Of a stretch of DNA of 64,000 nt, positions 30,452-38,197 are shown one piece after another. Within the stretch, counting starts at the first letter, position 1. Every line of letters starts with the position of its first letter. The position numbers were made by a program, and so were the translations under genes. Below the pieces are notes generated by a model that saw only the letters and a list, made by a program, of their open reading frames with translations, was not told the origin of the DNA and ran no database searches. Source of the stretch: an uncultured Pseudomonadota bacterium (GTDB lineage Bacteria; Myxococcota_A; UBA9160; PR03); the NCBI GenBank assembly GCA_900696485.1, contig CAADGG010000033.1, positions 48,926 to 112,925 of the forward strand, written 5' to 3'.

Positions 30452-31245
30452 TGGCCGAACCCGAGCCGCTCGACGGCTGCCAGGTAGCTGCGACCGAGTT
30501 CGGGACGCTCATCCGGCGCCATCCCGATCTCCCGCAGGATCTCCTCGAAGGTCTCGAGCACGAGCGCGTCGAGATCCCGTTTCACCTCGATGAGACGACT
30601 CCGGCGGTGCGGGCTCTCCCGGAGTCTGCGTCCGAGCTCGTTCTCGCCGAATCCGATGTGGCGCCGCTCGTCCTTCACGATTCCTTCGAGCACTTCCGCG
30701 GTCACCGGGTCGGCGGTGCGCGCGTGGCTCTGGAAGACCGTGAACTCCATCGCCTCGAGGATCACGTTCTGCGCGAAGAGGGCCGCCTCCCAGTCCTTGC
30801 TCGCGACGAGCTGCAGGAGGCGGCGACGGAACTCCCGGATCGTGGAACTCGCCCGGCGGTCCACCTCGGCTTCGGGGTCTGCGATCCCGAGCGCCGCGAT
30901 CCGGTGCAGCAGGACCTCGAGATGTCGCCCTTCGTCCACTACCTGGGTCGAGAGAAACACCTGGGTGGGGCGGTTCGGGGCGATCGCGATGAGACCGCTC
31001 GCGCCTTCGAGGGCCGCCGTCTCGCCGACACAGTAGTTGCACAGTACGGTGATCAAGCGCTCGCGTTCGGCCACCGCGAGCGGGGTCTCGACGGTTTGCG
31101 GCCGCCGTCCGTAGACCGTGCCGGAGAGGTATCCCTCGACCGACTGGAACCAGAACTCGAACGAGTGCACCTGCTCGTAGAATTTGCGGGGATCGAGATC
31201 ATGGAGCTCTCCCTCGCCGTTCGCCAAACCTTCACTCTGCTTCAT
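30448..31245 (-). CDS. Ferritin-like diiron protein of unknown substrate
   Basis: The ATG at 31245 is preferred because a GGAGGA site stands directly before it; 31257 is the longer option. The 265-residue helical protein shows paired ligands of a four-helix diiron site: GETAALE and VVDEGRH in one pair, ILEAMEF and VKDERRH in the other, in the order E, ExxH, E, ExxH. This matches ribonucleotide-reductase R2-like and related oxidases or peroxide-reducing ferritin-like proteins. The reaction is unknown. It is cotranscribed with an upstream CBS gene and the zinc-ribbon gene downstream, inside the oxygen-linked island. Confidence 0.7.
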   Translation of the reverse strand: MKQSEGLANGEGELHDLDPRKFYEQVHSFEFWFQSVEGYLSGTVYGRRPQTVETPLAVAERERLITVLCNYCVGETAALEGASGLIAIAPNRPTQVFLSTQVVDEGRHLEVLLHRIAALGIADPEAEVDRRASSTIREFRRRLLQLVASKDWEAALFAQNVILEAMEFTVFQSHARTADPVTAEVLEGIVKDERRHIGFGENELGRRLRESPHRRSRLIEVKRDLDALVLETFEEILREIGMAPDERPELGRSYLAAVERLGFGQ

Positions 31246-31269
31246 CACGTCCTCCATCCATGGCTCCGG

Positions 31270-31677
31270 TCAGGCGCGCAGCGCGAGCCGGAGAAAATCG
31301 CTCTCGGTCAGGATGCCGATCAAGTGACCGCCGTCGACGACGGGCAGACAGCCGATCTTGCGGTCGAGCATGATTCGAGCGGCCTCGACGATCGACAGAT
31401 CCGGCGCCACCGTGATCGGGTCGCAGGTCATCACGTCCTTCACGAACAGCATTCCGAGCACCTTCTGCTGCGCGTGTTGGCCGTAACCGAGCGCACGCGC
31501 CAGCGCCCCACGGAACAGGTCTCGCTGCGAGAGGATGCCCACGACTTCGTCGCTCTCGTCGTCCAGCACGGGGGTGTGGCGAATGCGGCCGAGGTTCATC
31601 ACGTCGTCGGCAATCTGGAGCCGATCATTGCGGCGAACGGTCGCCACCTCGCTGCTCATCAAATCACGAACCTGCAT
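31270..31677 (-). CDS. CBS-pair protein
   Basis: A compact 135-residue protein formed only by two CBS domains: VRDLMSSEVATV with LSQRDLFRGAL, and VKDVMTCDPITV with LTESDFLRLAL. It is a near paralogue of the protein at 29596. An AGGAG site precedes the ATG. It heads a minus-strand operon with the diiron and zinc-ribbon genes, and is divergent from the globin-coupled kinase gene. Confidence 0.88.
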   Translation of the reverse strand: MQVRDLMSSEVATVRRNDRLQIADDVMNLGRIRHTPVLDDESDEVVGILSQRDLFRGALARALGYGQHAQQKVLGMLFVKDVMTCDPITVAPDLSIVEAARIMLDRKIGCLPVVDGGHLIGILTESDFLRLALRA

Positions 31678-31807
31678 CTATCTAGCTCCTGGAGTAGCCC
31701 TTGTGCTACCGCCCCGCGAAGGCTAAACGCGCTTCGGAATCCCGACCGCGCACCGGCCTCCGAGGGAGGGAGAGACAGCTCCTGGCGACGCCCTCGCGGC
31801 CCCCTTG

Positions 31808-31823
31808 CGGCACCCTTGCTGCA
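31808..31823 (+). promoter_or_regulatory. Predicted sigma-54 promoter of the globin-coupled kinase gene
   Basis: CGGCACCCTTGCTGCA has GG at 31809-31810 and GC at 31821-31822 (10 apart). The transcription start would be near 31834, 19 bases before the GTG. If correct, the kinase is part of its own regulon. Confidence 0.58.
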
Positions 31824-31852
31824 AGACCGCTCGAGCAGGATACTGATCGATC

Positions 31853-33118
31853 GTGAAGGAAGAGCTCGAAGACCGACTCTCCTTTCTCGGCTTCGCGGAA
31901 GCGGATCGCCGGCTGCTCGCCGGGCTCGGGCCGCTGCTCGAGTCCCACGCCGACCGCCTTGTCTCGGCGTTCTACCGGCACCTGCTGTCCTTCGAGGAGA
32001 CCCGGCAGCTGCTGGTCGACCCGGCCGCCAAGAGCCGCCTGCTGCTCAAGCAGCGGGAATACCTGCTGAGTCTTGCGGGTCCCATCATCGACGACGCCTA
32101 CGTCGAGGAGCGGATCCGGATCGGGCAGGTCCACGCGCAGATCGGGCTCGGCCCGCGCTACTACCTGGGCGCCTACGCGCTGTATTTCTCGTTGCTGGCG
32201 CCGATCATCGCACAGGAACATCCCGGCGACGGGGAGTGCATCCAGGAGACCCTCACCGCGCTGGCCAAGCTGCTGCTGTTGGACGCTCAGCTCGCGATGG
32301 ACGCCCACATCCAGAAGCATGATGAGGGACTCACGCACCTGAACCGGGAGCTCGCGGCGGTGAGCCGGACGTTGTCGCGCGAAGTCGCGACGCAGGAGCA
32401 CGAGCTTCGGCAGACCGAGAAGCGGGCGCGGGCGGCTGAAGACCTGGCGTCGATCGCGACGCTGGTTGCCGGGCTCGCACACGAGATCGGCACGCCGATG
32501 GGGGTGATCCGGGGGCATGCCGAAGCCCTGACGAGCGCCGTGGACGGGGACCGAGCGCATTGGCGCCTGCGTACGATCCTCGAGCAGATCGATCGCATCT
32601 CGAATACCATCCAGTCGCTCCTGAACATCGCCCGGCCCCGCGAAGCCGTGGTGACGATGGTCGATCTCCCGCAGGTTCTCGACACGGCTCTCGCGTTCCT
32701 TTCCGAGAAGCTGCGCCGGCGCGGCATCGAGACCGAGCGGTGCTACGAAGCGATTCCGCCGCTGCGTGGGGATCCGGACAAGCTCCAGCAGCTGTTCCTC
32801 AACCTGTTCCTGAACGCCGCGGATTCCATGCCGGAAGGGGGGCGCCTCAGCGTGTCGATCCGCCCGGCCGCGGATCGCGAGGTGGAGGTCCGAGTCGCCG
32901 ATACCGGGACGGGCATCAGCAGCCAGGACCTCGCGCAGATGTTCGAGCCCTTCTTCACCACGAAGCCAGCCGGCCGTGGCAACGGCCTCGGGTTGGTCGT
33001 CGCCAAGGGCATCGTCGCCGATCACGGCGGGCGCATCGAGGTAACCAGCGAGGTCGGCCGTGGTACCGAGTTCGCGATCCGGTTGCCTGTCGCCCCTCAC
33101 GCCCGTTCGCCGTCGTAG
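31853..33118 (+). CDS. Globin-coupled sensor histidine kinase
   Basis: The 421-residue soluble kinase begins with a protoglobin domain (about 1-165). RIGQVHAQIGLGPRYYLGAY carries the expected heme-proximal His94. A coiled-coil linker (165-200) leads to the dimerisation/phospho-acceptor motif GLAHEIGTPMGV with His210, and an ATPase domain with N box (NLFLNAADSMPEGG), DTGTGI and GRGNGLGL. Such heme globins sense O2, CO or NO. No membrane segment is present, so sensing is cytoplasmic. The likely partner is the response regulator at 33743, separated only by an opposite-strand CBS gene whose 3' end overlaps this one by 22 bases. Confidence 0.88.
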   Translation: MKEELEDRLSFLGFAEADRRLLAGLGPLLESHADRLVSAFYRHLLSFEETRQLLVDPAAKSRLLLKQREYLLSLAGPIIDDAYVEERIRIGQVHAQIGLGPRYYLGAYALYFSLLAPIIAQEHPGDGECIQETLTALAKLLLLDAQLAMDAHIQKHDEGLTHLNRELAAVSRTLSREVATQEHELRQTEKRARAAEDLASIATLVAGLAHEIGTPMGVIRGHAEALTSAVDGDRAHWRLRTILEQIDRISNTIQSLLNIARPREAVVTMVDLPQVLDTALAFLSEKLRRRGIETERCYEAIPPLRGDPDKLQQLFLNLFLNAADSMPEGGRLSVSIRPAADREVEVRVADTGTGISSQDLAQMFEPFFTTKPAGRGNGLGLVVAKGIVADHGGRIEVTSEVGRGTEFAIRLPVAPHARSPS

Positions 33119-33462
33119 GCGAGTCGCAGCAGATCTGCCTCCGTCACGAGACCGATCAGGCGAGGTCCCGACGCGGTCGGCTCGACGACCGGCAGACAGC
33201 CGCCGGCTGCGCGACACATGCGGCTCACCACCTCCCGCAGCGTGGTGGCGGGTCCGACCGTCTCGGGCGTTTTCGCCATCACCTCTTCGACCAGGGCGGC
33301 GGCGCCGTGGAGCCGCGCCGCGACGACGCCGGGGTACGAGAGCACCCCGACCAGGATCCCATCGGCCACGACCGGAAGCTGGCGGACACGAGCCATCCGC
33401 ATCAGCTGCAACGCGTCGTCCAGGTCGGCCACGGGCGAGAGCGAGATCCAACGCCGCCGCAT
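33097..33462 (-). CDS. CBS-pair protein lying between kinase and response regulator
   Basis: From the ATG at 33462 the product has 121 residues, exactly two CBS domains (DDALQLMRMARVRQLPVV with LSYPGVV, and VEEVMAKTPETVGPA with VTEADLLRLA). Longer in-frame starts, for example 33507, would begin at the predicted start point of the sigma-54 promoter and are less likely. It is antisense-oriented with respect to the kinase and the activator it separates. Confidence 0.85.
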   Translation of the reverse strand: MRRRWISLSPVADLDDALQLMRMARVRQLPVVADGILVGVLSYPGVVAARLHGAAALVEEVMAKTPETVGPATTLREVVSRMCRAAGGCLPVVEPTASGPRLIGLVTEADLLRLAYDGERA

Positions 33463-33520
33463 GACGCCGCCGACGGGTCGGTGGCGAAGCCTCTCGGTCC
33501 TGCCCATGCGCCGGTCTGGA

Positions 33521-33536
33521 TGCAGCGGTCGTGCCA
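33521..33536 (-). promoter_or_regulatory. Predicted sigma-54 promoter of the CBS gene at 33462
   Basis: On the minus strand the site reads TGGCACGACCGCTGCA, the best -24 box of the five (TGGCACG) with GC correctly placed 10 bases from GG. The start point would be near 33510, leaving a leader of about 48 bases before the ATG at 33462. Confidence 0.68.
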
Positions 33537-33742
33537 GCCCTCGGCCCTCGCCCGCGCCGGGCTCGTCGCCGCGTACAGGCTTCGGGGGGTCGGCCCCCCG
33601 CCTCATCGGGGCTCCAAGTGAGGCTGCGCGTCGTGAGCGTCTGTGGCACGATCGTGTCGTTTCGCCTCACCAGTTTTCCCGAACAGCGCCCGTGCGCTTC
33701 CCGCCCGTCCTGGCACGCAACCTGCTCAAGCGAAGCGGCACC

Positions 33743-35131
33743 ATGTCTCGAGACCATTCCGTCCTCGTCGTCGATGACGACGACGCCATGCGCGAGATGA
33801 TCGTCTCGCTGCTCGAAGACGAAGGCCTCACGGCGGCCGGAGCCGCGACGGCCGACGAAGCGCTCGAGCGGCTCACGGACTTCGAATGCGACGTGGTCCT
33901 GTCGGACATCCGCATGCCGGGCCGCAGCGGGATCGATCTCCTCGGCGAGATCCGCGAGATGCGTCCGGAGACCGCGGTCGTGCTGATGACGGCCTTCGGT
34001 AGCATCGATTCGGCCGTCGAAGCGATCCGCGCCGGAGCCACCGATTACATCACCAAGCCGTTCAAGAAGGATGCCCTGCTCGTCACGCTCGAGAAGGCAT
34101 TCGAGCGGCGTGCCCTCGAGGAGGAGAACCGGCGCCTGCGGCGTGCCGTCGATCGGACCTCGTCGTTCGGCGATCTGCTCGGGGCGAGCCCGGTGATGCG
34201 CGAGATCTTCGCGCTGATCCGCAAGATCGCCGACGGCCGGAGTTCCGTGCTGATCACCGGCGACAGCGGAACCGGCAAGGAGGTGGTCGCGCGGACGATC
34301 CACTTCTCCGGCGCCCGCTCGGCGCGGCCCTTCGTTCCGATCAACTGCACGGCGATTCCGGAAGGTCTGCTCGAGAGCGAGCTGTTCGGCCACGTGAAGG
34401 GCGCGTTCACCGGCGCCCACATCACCAAACGCGGACTCTTCGAACAGGCCAACGGCGGGACGTTGTTCCTCGACGAGATCGGCGATCTCGGGCCGAGCCT
34501 GCAGGGAAAGCTCCTGCGGGTGCTCCAGGACCGGGAGATCCGCCCCGTCGGGGGCAATACGTCGGTCAAGGTCGATGTGCGCATCATCGCCGCGACGAAT
34601 CGGAACCTGCGCCACGAGATCGAAGCCGGGCGCTTCCGCCGCGATCTGTTCTATCGGCTGAACGTCATCCCGATCGAGATTCCCCCGCTGCGCGAGCGCC
34701 CCGAGGACATCCCACTGCTGGCGTCCGCGTGTCTGCGCAAGCACGCGGACAATCGCGCGTTCCACCTGACGCCGGCCGCGATCGAGCGCCTGCAGCGCTG
34801 CCGCTGGGATGGCAACATCCGGGAGCTCGAGAACGTGATCGAACGCACGATCGCACTGTGCGAGGGTCCCGAGATCGGCCCCGACGACCTCCCGCTGCCG
34901 GACGAACCGGGCGTCGCGCAGGGACTTCCCGACGGCGCGAGACTGCTGCAGGAGGCCCTCGTGGCCCCGCTCTCCCTCGCGGAACTCGAGGATCGCTACA
35001 TCGACGAGGTGTTGGAGCATACTCACGGCAACAAGGTCCAGGCGGCACGCATCCTCGGGATCAATCGCCGCACGCTGTATCGTCGCGGGGACCGCCGCAG
35101 CCGCGAGAATCGCGAGGAGGCGCCCGGATGA
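33743..35131 (+). CDS. NtrC-family sigma-54-dependent response regulator
   Basis: The 462-residue protein has a receiver domain with phospho-acceptor Asp55 (VLSDIRMPG) and Lys in ITKPFKK, an AAA+ domain with Walker A GDSGTGKE near 173-180, an intact GAFTGA at 220-225, GGTLFLDEIGDL and the FRRDLFYRL sensor region, and a C-terminal Fis-type HTH (NKVQAARILGINRRTLYRR). It is thus a competent activator of sigma-54 RNA polymerase. Five sigma-54-like promoters in this island are its natural candidates. Its stop overlaps the first USP gene, linking it in one operon with stress genes. Confidence 0.95.
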   Translation: MSRDHSVLVVDDDDAMREMIVSLLEDEGLTAAGAATADEALERLTDFECDVVLSDIRMPGRSGIDLLGEIREMRPETAVVLMTAFGSIDSAVEAIRAGATDYITKPFKKDALLVTLEKAFERRALEEENRRLRRAVDRTSSFGDLLGASPVMREIFALIRKIADGRSSVLITGDSGTGKEVVARTIHFSGARSARPFVPINCTAIPEGLLESELFGHVKGAFTGAHITKRGLFEQANGGTLFLDEIGDLGPSLQGKLLRVLQDREIRPVGGNTSVKVDVRIIAATNRNLRHEIEAGRFRRDLFYRLNVIPIEIPPLRERPEDIPLLASACLRKHADNRAFHLTPAAIERLQRCRWDGNIRELENVIERTIALCEGPEIGPDDLPLPDEPGVAQGLPDGARLLQEALVAPLSLAELEDRYIDEVLEHTHGNKVQAARILGINRRTLYRRGDRRSRENREEAPG

Positions 35132-35580
35132 GCCGCTTCCGCACCGTGCTGGTGCCGGTCGACTTCTCCGACCACGCGTCGGCAGCGCTCGACCTCGCGA
35201 TCGAACTGACGCGTGGAACCCAGGGCAGACTGCATCTGCTCCACGCCTACGAAGTCCCGCTCGGGGCCATCCCGCCGTATGGCATCGCGCTGCCGACGAC
35301 GCTGCTCGGACAGGTGCGCGATGCCGCGGCCCGGCGCCTCGAGAAGTCTTCCCACCGCGTCGAGGCCGCCGGCATCTCGTGCGAGACGCACCTGGTCCAT
35401 GCCCCGCCTGCCGAAGCGATCACCGAGGCTGCCGGCAGCCTCGGTGCCGATCTCATCGTGATGGGCACGCGCGGCCTCACCGGCGTCAAGCACGTCCTGT
35501 TGGGCAGCGTTGCGGAGCGCACGGTCCGGATGGCTCCTTGCCCGGTCCTCACGATCCGTTCGAAGCCAGATTCCGCCTGA
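35128..35580 (+). CDS. Universal stress protein (UspA family)
   Basis: A single-domain 150-residue UspA-fold protein. VLVPVDFSDHASAAL at the start and MGTRGLTGVKHVLLGSVAE near 112-130 give the ATP-binding GxxGxxxxxxxxxG-S/T signature, so it is of the nucleotide-binding class. ATG overlaps the response regulator stop. Proteins of this type accumulate in non-growing or oxygen-starved cells. Confidence 0.93.
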   Translation: MSRFRTVLVPVDFSDHASAALDLAIELTRGTQGRLHLLHAYEVPLGAIPPYGIALPTTLLGQVRDAAARRLEKSSHRVEAAGISCETHLVHAPPAEAITEAAGSLGADLIVMGTRGLTGVKHVLLGSVAERTVRMAPCPVLTIRSKPDSA

Positions 35581-35607
35581 ACCCGAGCCTTGGCGACAGG
35601 AGTTCCC

Positions 35608-36060
35608 GTGGGCCACTTCCGCAAGATCCTCGTTCCCCTCGACTTCTCGAAGCATTCGGAGGCCGCGCTCGAGCTGGCCATCGAACTCGCCAAAGAAAAC
35701 GGCGCCGAGTTGCACCTCCTGCACGCCTGCGAACTCCCGACCGCCGTGACGATGGCGTACGGCGTGGCGATCCCACAGGCGGTGTGGGACGGGGTCCAGG
35801 AGACGGTGGCGGCGCGCCTGTCGGAAGCCCTCGATCGGATCGAGGCGGCGGGTCTGCGCGGGCATTCCCACATCACGACGGGTCCGGCCGCCGATGCGAT
35901 CGCCAGCGCGGCCGAGGCGCAGCGCTGCGACCTCATCGTCATGAGCACGCGCGGACTCACGGGACTCAAACACGTCCTGCTCGGCAGCGTCGCCGAGCGC
36001 ACGATCCGCACCGCGCCCTGCCCTGTGCTCACCGTGAAGGGCGCGGACGACGCGCCCTGA
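35608..36060 (+). CDS. Universal stress protein (UspA family), second copy
   Basis: The GTG at 35608 follows AGGAG at the right distance and gives 150 residues, the same length as its neighbour; a TTG at 35590 is less likely. It shares ILVPLDFSKHSEAAL and MSTRGLTGLKHVLLGSVAE with the preceding USP and clearly arose by tandem duplication. The ATP-binding signature is intact. It is followed with a CTGA-type junction by the APH-AAA kinase. Confidence 0.92.
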   Translation: MGHFRKILVPLDFSKHSEAALELAIELAKENGAELHLLHACELPTAVTMAYGVAIPQAVWDGVQETVAARLSEALDRIEAAGLRGHSHITTGPAADAIASAAEAQRCDLIVMSTRGLTGLKHVLLGSVAERTIRTAPCPVLTVKGADDAP

Positions 36061-37748
36061 CGGCAGGTGAGCCGCTCCCGGCGGGCCTGGTCGAGGACCT
36101 GGCGCAGCCCCGCGCCCATCCCGGTGATCCGAGTGCGGCGGGCGGAGTCGAGCACATCCAGACCCATCTGTCCCACGTGTACCTGAGCGGCGAGCGCGCC
36201 TGGAAGCTGCGCAAGGCCGTCGCTCCCGGTTTCGTCGATTTCTCGAAGCGGGCGAACCGCAACACGGACTGTGCCCGAGAAGTGTTGCTGAACCGGCGCC
36301 TCGCGCCGGATGTGTATCTCGGGGTCGCGCCGGTCGAGAGACGTAGCGGCACGTTCCAGGTCGGCCGCATCGTCGTGCTCCCGGATCCGGCGACCTTGGC
36401 GACTGCGGAGTGCGAACACGTCGTCGTCATGCGTCGGCTTCCCGCCGGCCGGGATGCGCTGTCGCTGCTCGAGCGCGGGGCCCTGCGCGCGGCTCACATC
36501 GATGCCGTCGCCGAACGGCTTGCGCACTTCCATCGCGCGCACGGACTCGGTGCGCCGGCGCCGTTCGACGCGCAAGCGTGGCTGGCACGCATGCGCGAGC
36601 CGGTGCTCGAGAACCTGCGTCTGCTCGAGCCGGTCGCGGGACAGTGGTTTCCCCGCAGCGTTCTGACCCGCCTTCGCAGACGTGCCCTCGCGGCCCTCGA
36701 ACGGCTGGCACCGGCCTTCGAGGCGCGCCGGCGCGCAGGCCGCGCCGTCGACGGCCACGGCGATGTGCACCTCCAGCACGTCTGGTTCGAGGCCGGCCCC
36801 CGGGACCCGATCCTCGTCGATTGCATCGAGTTCCGCGAGGATTGGCGCCAGATCGACGCCGCCGCGGAGATCGCTTTCCTCGCCATGGATCTGCGCTACC
36901 GCGGCCGTCCTCGACTCGCGGCGCGCTTCTTGCGCCGCTACGCCGCCGAAACCGATGACTTCGACGCGTACCGTGTGGTCGACTACTTCGTGAGCTATCG
37001 CGCGGCGGTCCGGGCCAAGGTTGGCGCGCTCGCCGCCGTCGACCCCGAGATCCCGCCGGCGCAACGCGAGGCGGCCAGGCACAGCGCGCGACGGCATCTC
37101 CTGCTTGCGGACCGCGCGCTTCGTCCGCCTGCGCGAGGCGCATTGGTGCTGATGACCGGTCTCGTCGGCAGCGGCAAGAGCAGCGTGGCGGCACGGCTCG
37201 CCGATGCGACCGGCGGTGTCGTGATCGCCTCCGATCGCGTCCGCAAGCACCTGTACGGGCTTGCCCCGGACGAACGCGACGGTGCCGCGCGGGGTCTCTA
37301 CGACGACGCCGCCAAGGCGAGGGTCTACGAGGCGCTGCTGGCGCGTGCGGAGCCGGTGACGGCCTCCGGTCGCGTCGCCATCCTCGATGCCTCGTATGAG
37401 CAGGAGACACAGCGCCGCGCGGCGATCGCCTGGGCGCAGGTCCAGCAGCTGCCGCCCCCCGTCCTTGTGGAGACGCGCTGCGAGCGCGAAACTGCGCGGG
37501 TCCGGCTGGTCCGACGTGTCGCGGCGGATACCGATGCCTCGGATGCCGGCCCGGACCAGCTCGCCGCGAGCGAGTCCCGGTACGAGCCGCCTCGCTCCGG
37601 CACCGGGATCAGGCTCTACACTGTTGCGACCGACCAGCCCGGCTCGCGAGACCAGCTCCGTGCGGTCGCGCGGGAGATCCGCAGCCTGCAGCGCCGCGCT
37701 GTGTCCGTCAGGAAGGAGCCATGCCGCACCGCCCCGTTCGAAGCGTAA
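36057..37748 (+). CDS. Bifunctional aminoglycoside-phosphotransferase-like / AAA P-loop kinase
   Basis: Residues 20-340 form a kinase-like domain with HIQTHLSHVYLSGERAWKLRKAV (ATP site), a catalytic-loop-like VDGHGDVHLQHVWF and IECIEF-type metal segment (VDCIEFRED). Residues 360-540 form a P-loop domain with GLVGSGKSSVAARLAD and a D-A-S-Y Walker B-like part. The two-domain order is that of Rv2004c, a DosR-regulon protein of M. tuberculosis. There is no ATG, GTG or TTG near the natural N-terminus. The CTG at 36057, overlapping the USP stop as CTGA, best fits the family start. Substrate unknown. Confidence 0.8.
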   Translation: MTAGEPLPAGLVEDLAQPRAHPGDPSAAGGVEHIQTHLSHVYLSGERAWKLRKAVAPGFVDFSKRANRNTDCAREVLLNRRLAPDVYLGVAPVERRSGTFQVGRIVVLPDPATLATAECEHVVVMRRLPAGRDALSLLERGALRAAHIDAVAERLAHFHRAHGLGAPAPFDAQAWLARMREPVLENLRLLEPVAGQWFPRSVLTRLRRRALAALERLAPAFEARRRAGRAVDGHGDVHLQHVWFEAGPRDPILVDCIEFREDWRQIDAAAEIAFLAMDLRYRGRPRLAARFLRRYAAETDDFDAYRVVDYFVSYRAAVRAKVGALAAVDPEIPPAQREAARHSARRHLLLADRALRPPARGALVLMTGLVGSGKSSVAARLADATGGVVIASDRVRKHLYGLAPDERDGAARGLYDDAAKARVYEALLARAEPVTASGRVAILDASYEQETQRRAAIAWAQVQQLPPPVLVETRCERETARVRLVRRVAADTDASDAGPDQLAASESRYEPPRSGTGIRLYTVATDQPGSRDQLRAVAREIRSLQRRAVSVRKEPCRTAPFEA

Positions 37749-38185
37749 TGCAGTCCGAGGTCGTAACGTTGCGATCGGGGAGGAGCGCGCGGGACGCGGC
37801 GCAGCTGCTCGCCGCGCACCGGCTCACGGGGGCTCCGGTCGTCGACGAGATGAAACGGGTTCTCGGCGTCGTCACGCAGAGCGATCTCGTACGCCTCGAG
37901 ACCCAGCCGCCGAGCACGGCGGCGGCCGGTGCGTTCTTCTCCAACGTCTTTAGCTACTCGGACCTCGGCGAGCTGCCGGCCGACGAAACCATGGTGCGCG
38001 TCGACACCGTGATGTCGCGCCACGTGCTGTCGGTCGCCCCCGACGCGCCCCTCACCGAGGCCGCCCGGTTGATGCGCCAACACCGCGTGCACCGGCTGCT
38101 CGTCGTCGACGGTGAGACGCTGTGCGGAATCGTCAGCGCCCTCGACCTGCTGATCGCAATCGAAGAGGCGTCGCCGTCGGACTAG
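37721..38185 (+). CDS. CBS-pair protein at the end of the activator/USP operon
   Basis: The 154-residue protein has one CBS at VRSVMQSEVVTL to VTQSDLVRLE, a 30-residue linker, and a second at VDTVMSRHVLSVAPD to VSALDLLIAIE. The first ATG lies inside the kinase gene (28-base overlap) behind an AGGAAGGAG site. It ends the operon of response regulator, two USPs and bifunctional kinase, and is the seventh CBS gene in the island. Confidence 0.9.
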   Translation: MPHRPVRSVMQSEVVTLRSGRSARDAAQLLAAHRLTGAPVVDEMKRVLGVVTQSDLVRLETQPPSTAAAGAFFSNVFSYSDLGELPADETMVRVDTVMSRHVLSVAPDAPLTEAARLMRQHRVHRLLVVDGETLCGIVSALDLLIAIEEASPSD

Positions 38186-38197
38186 CCGCCCGGGCCG

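Noticed and set aside
31697..31710. Minus-strand GG-N10-GC in front of the CBS gene at 31270-31677
   Set aside because: The -24 and -12 boxes are poor (GGTAGC and GGGCT), and the start point would fall downstream of the ribosome site.
33644..33659. TGGCACGATCGTGTCG upstream of the response regulator gene
   Set aside because: It has an excellent -24 box, but the invariant GC of the -12 box is TC, so it was not called a sigma-54 promoter.
31706..35026. 1106-codon minus-strand frame across the kinase and activator genes
   Set aside because: It is the antisense shadow of two genes with complete catalytic motifs.
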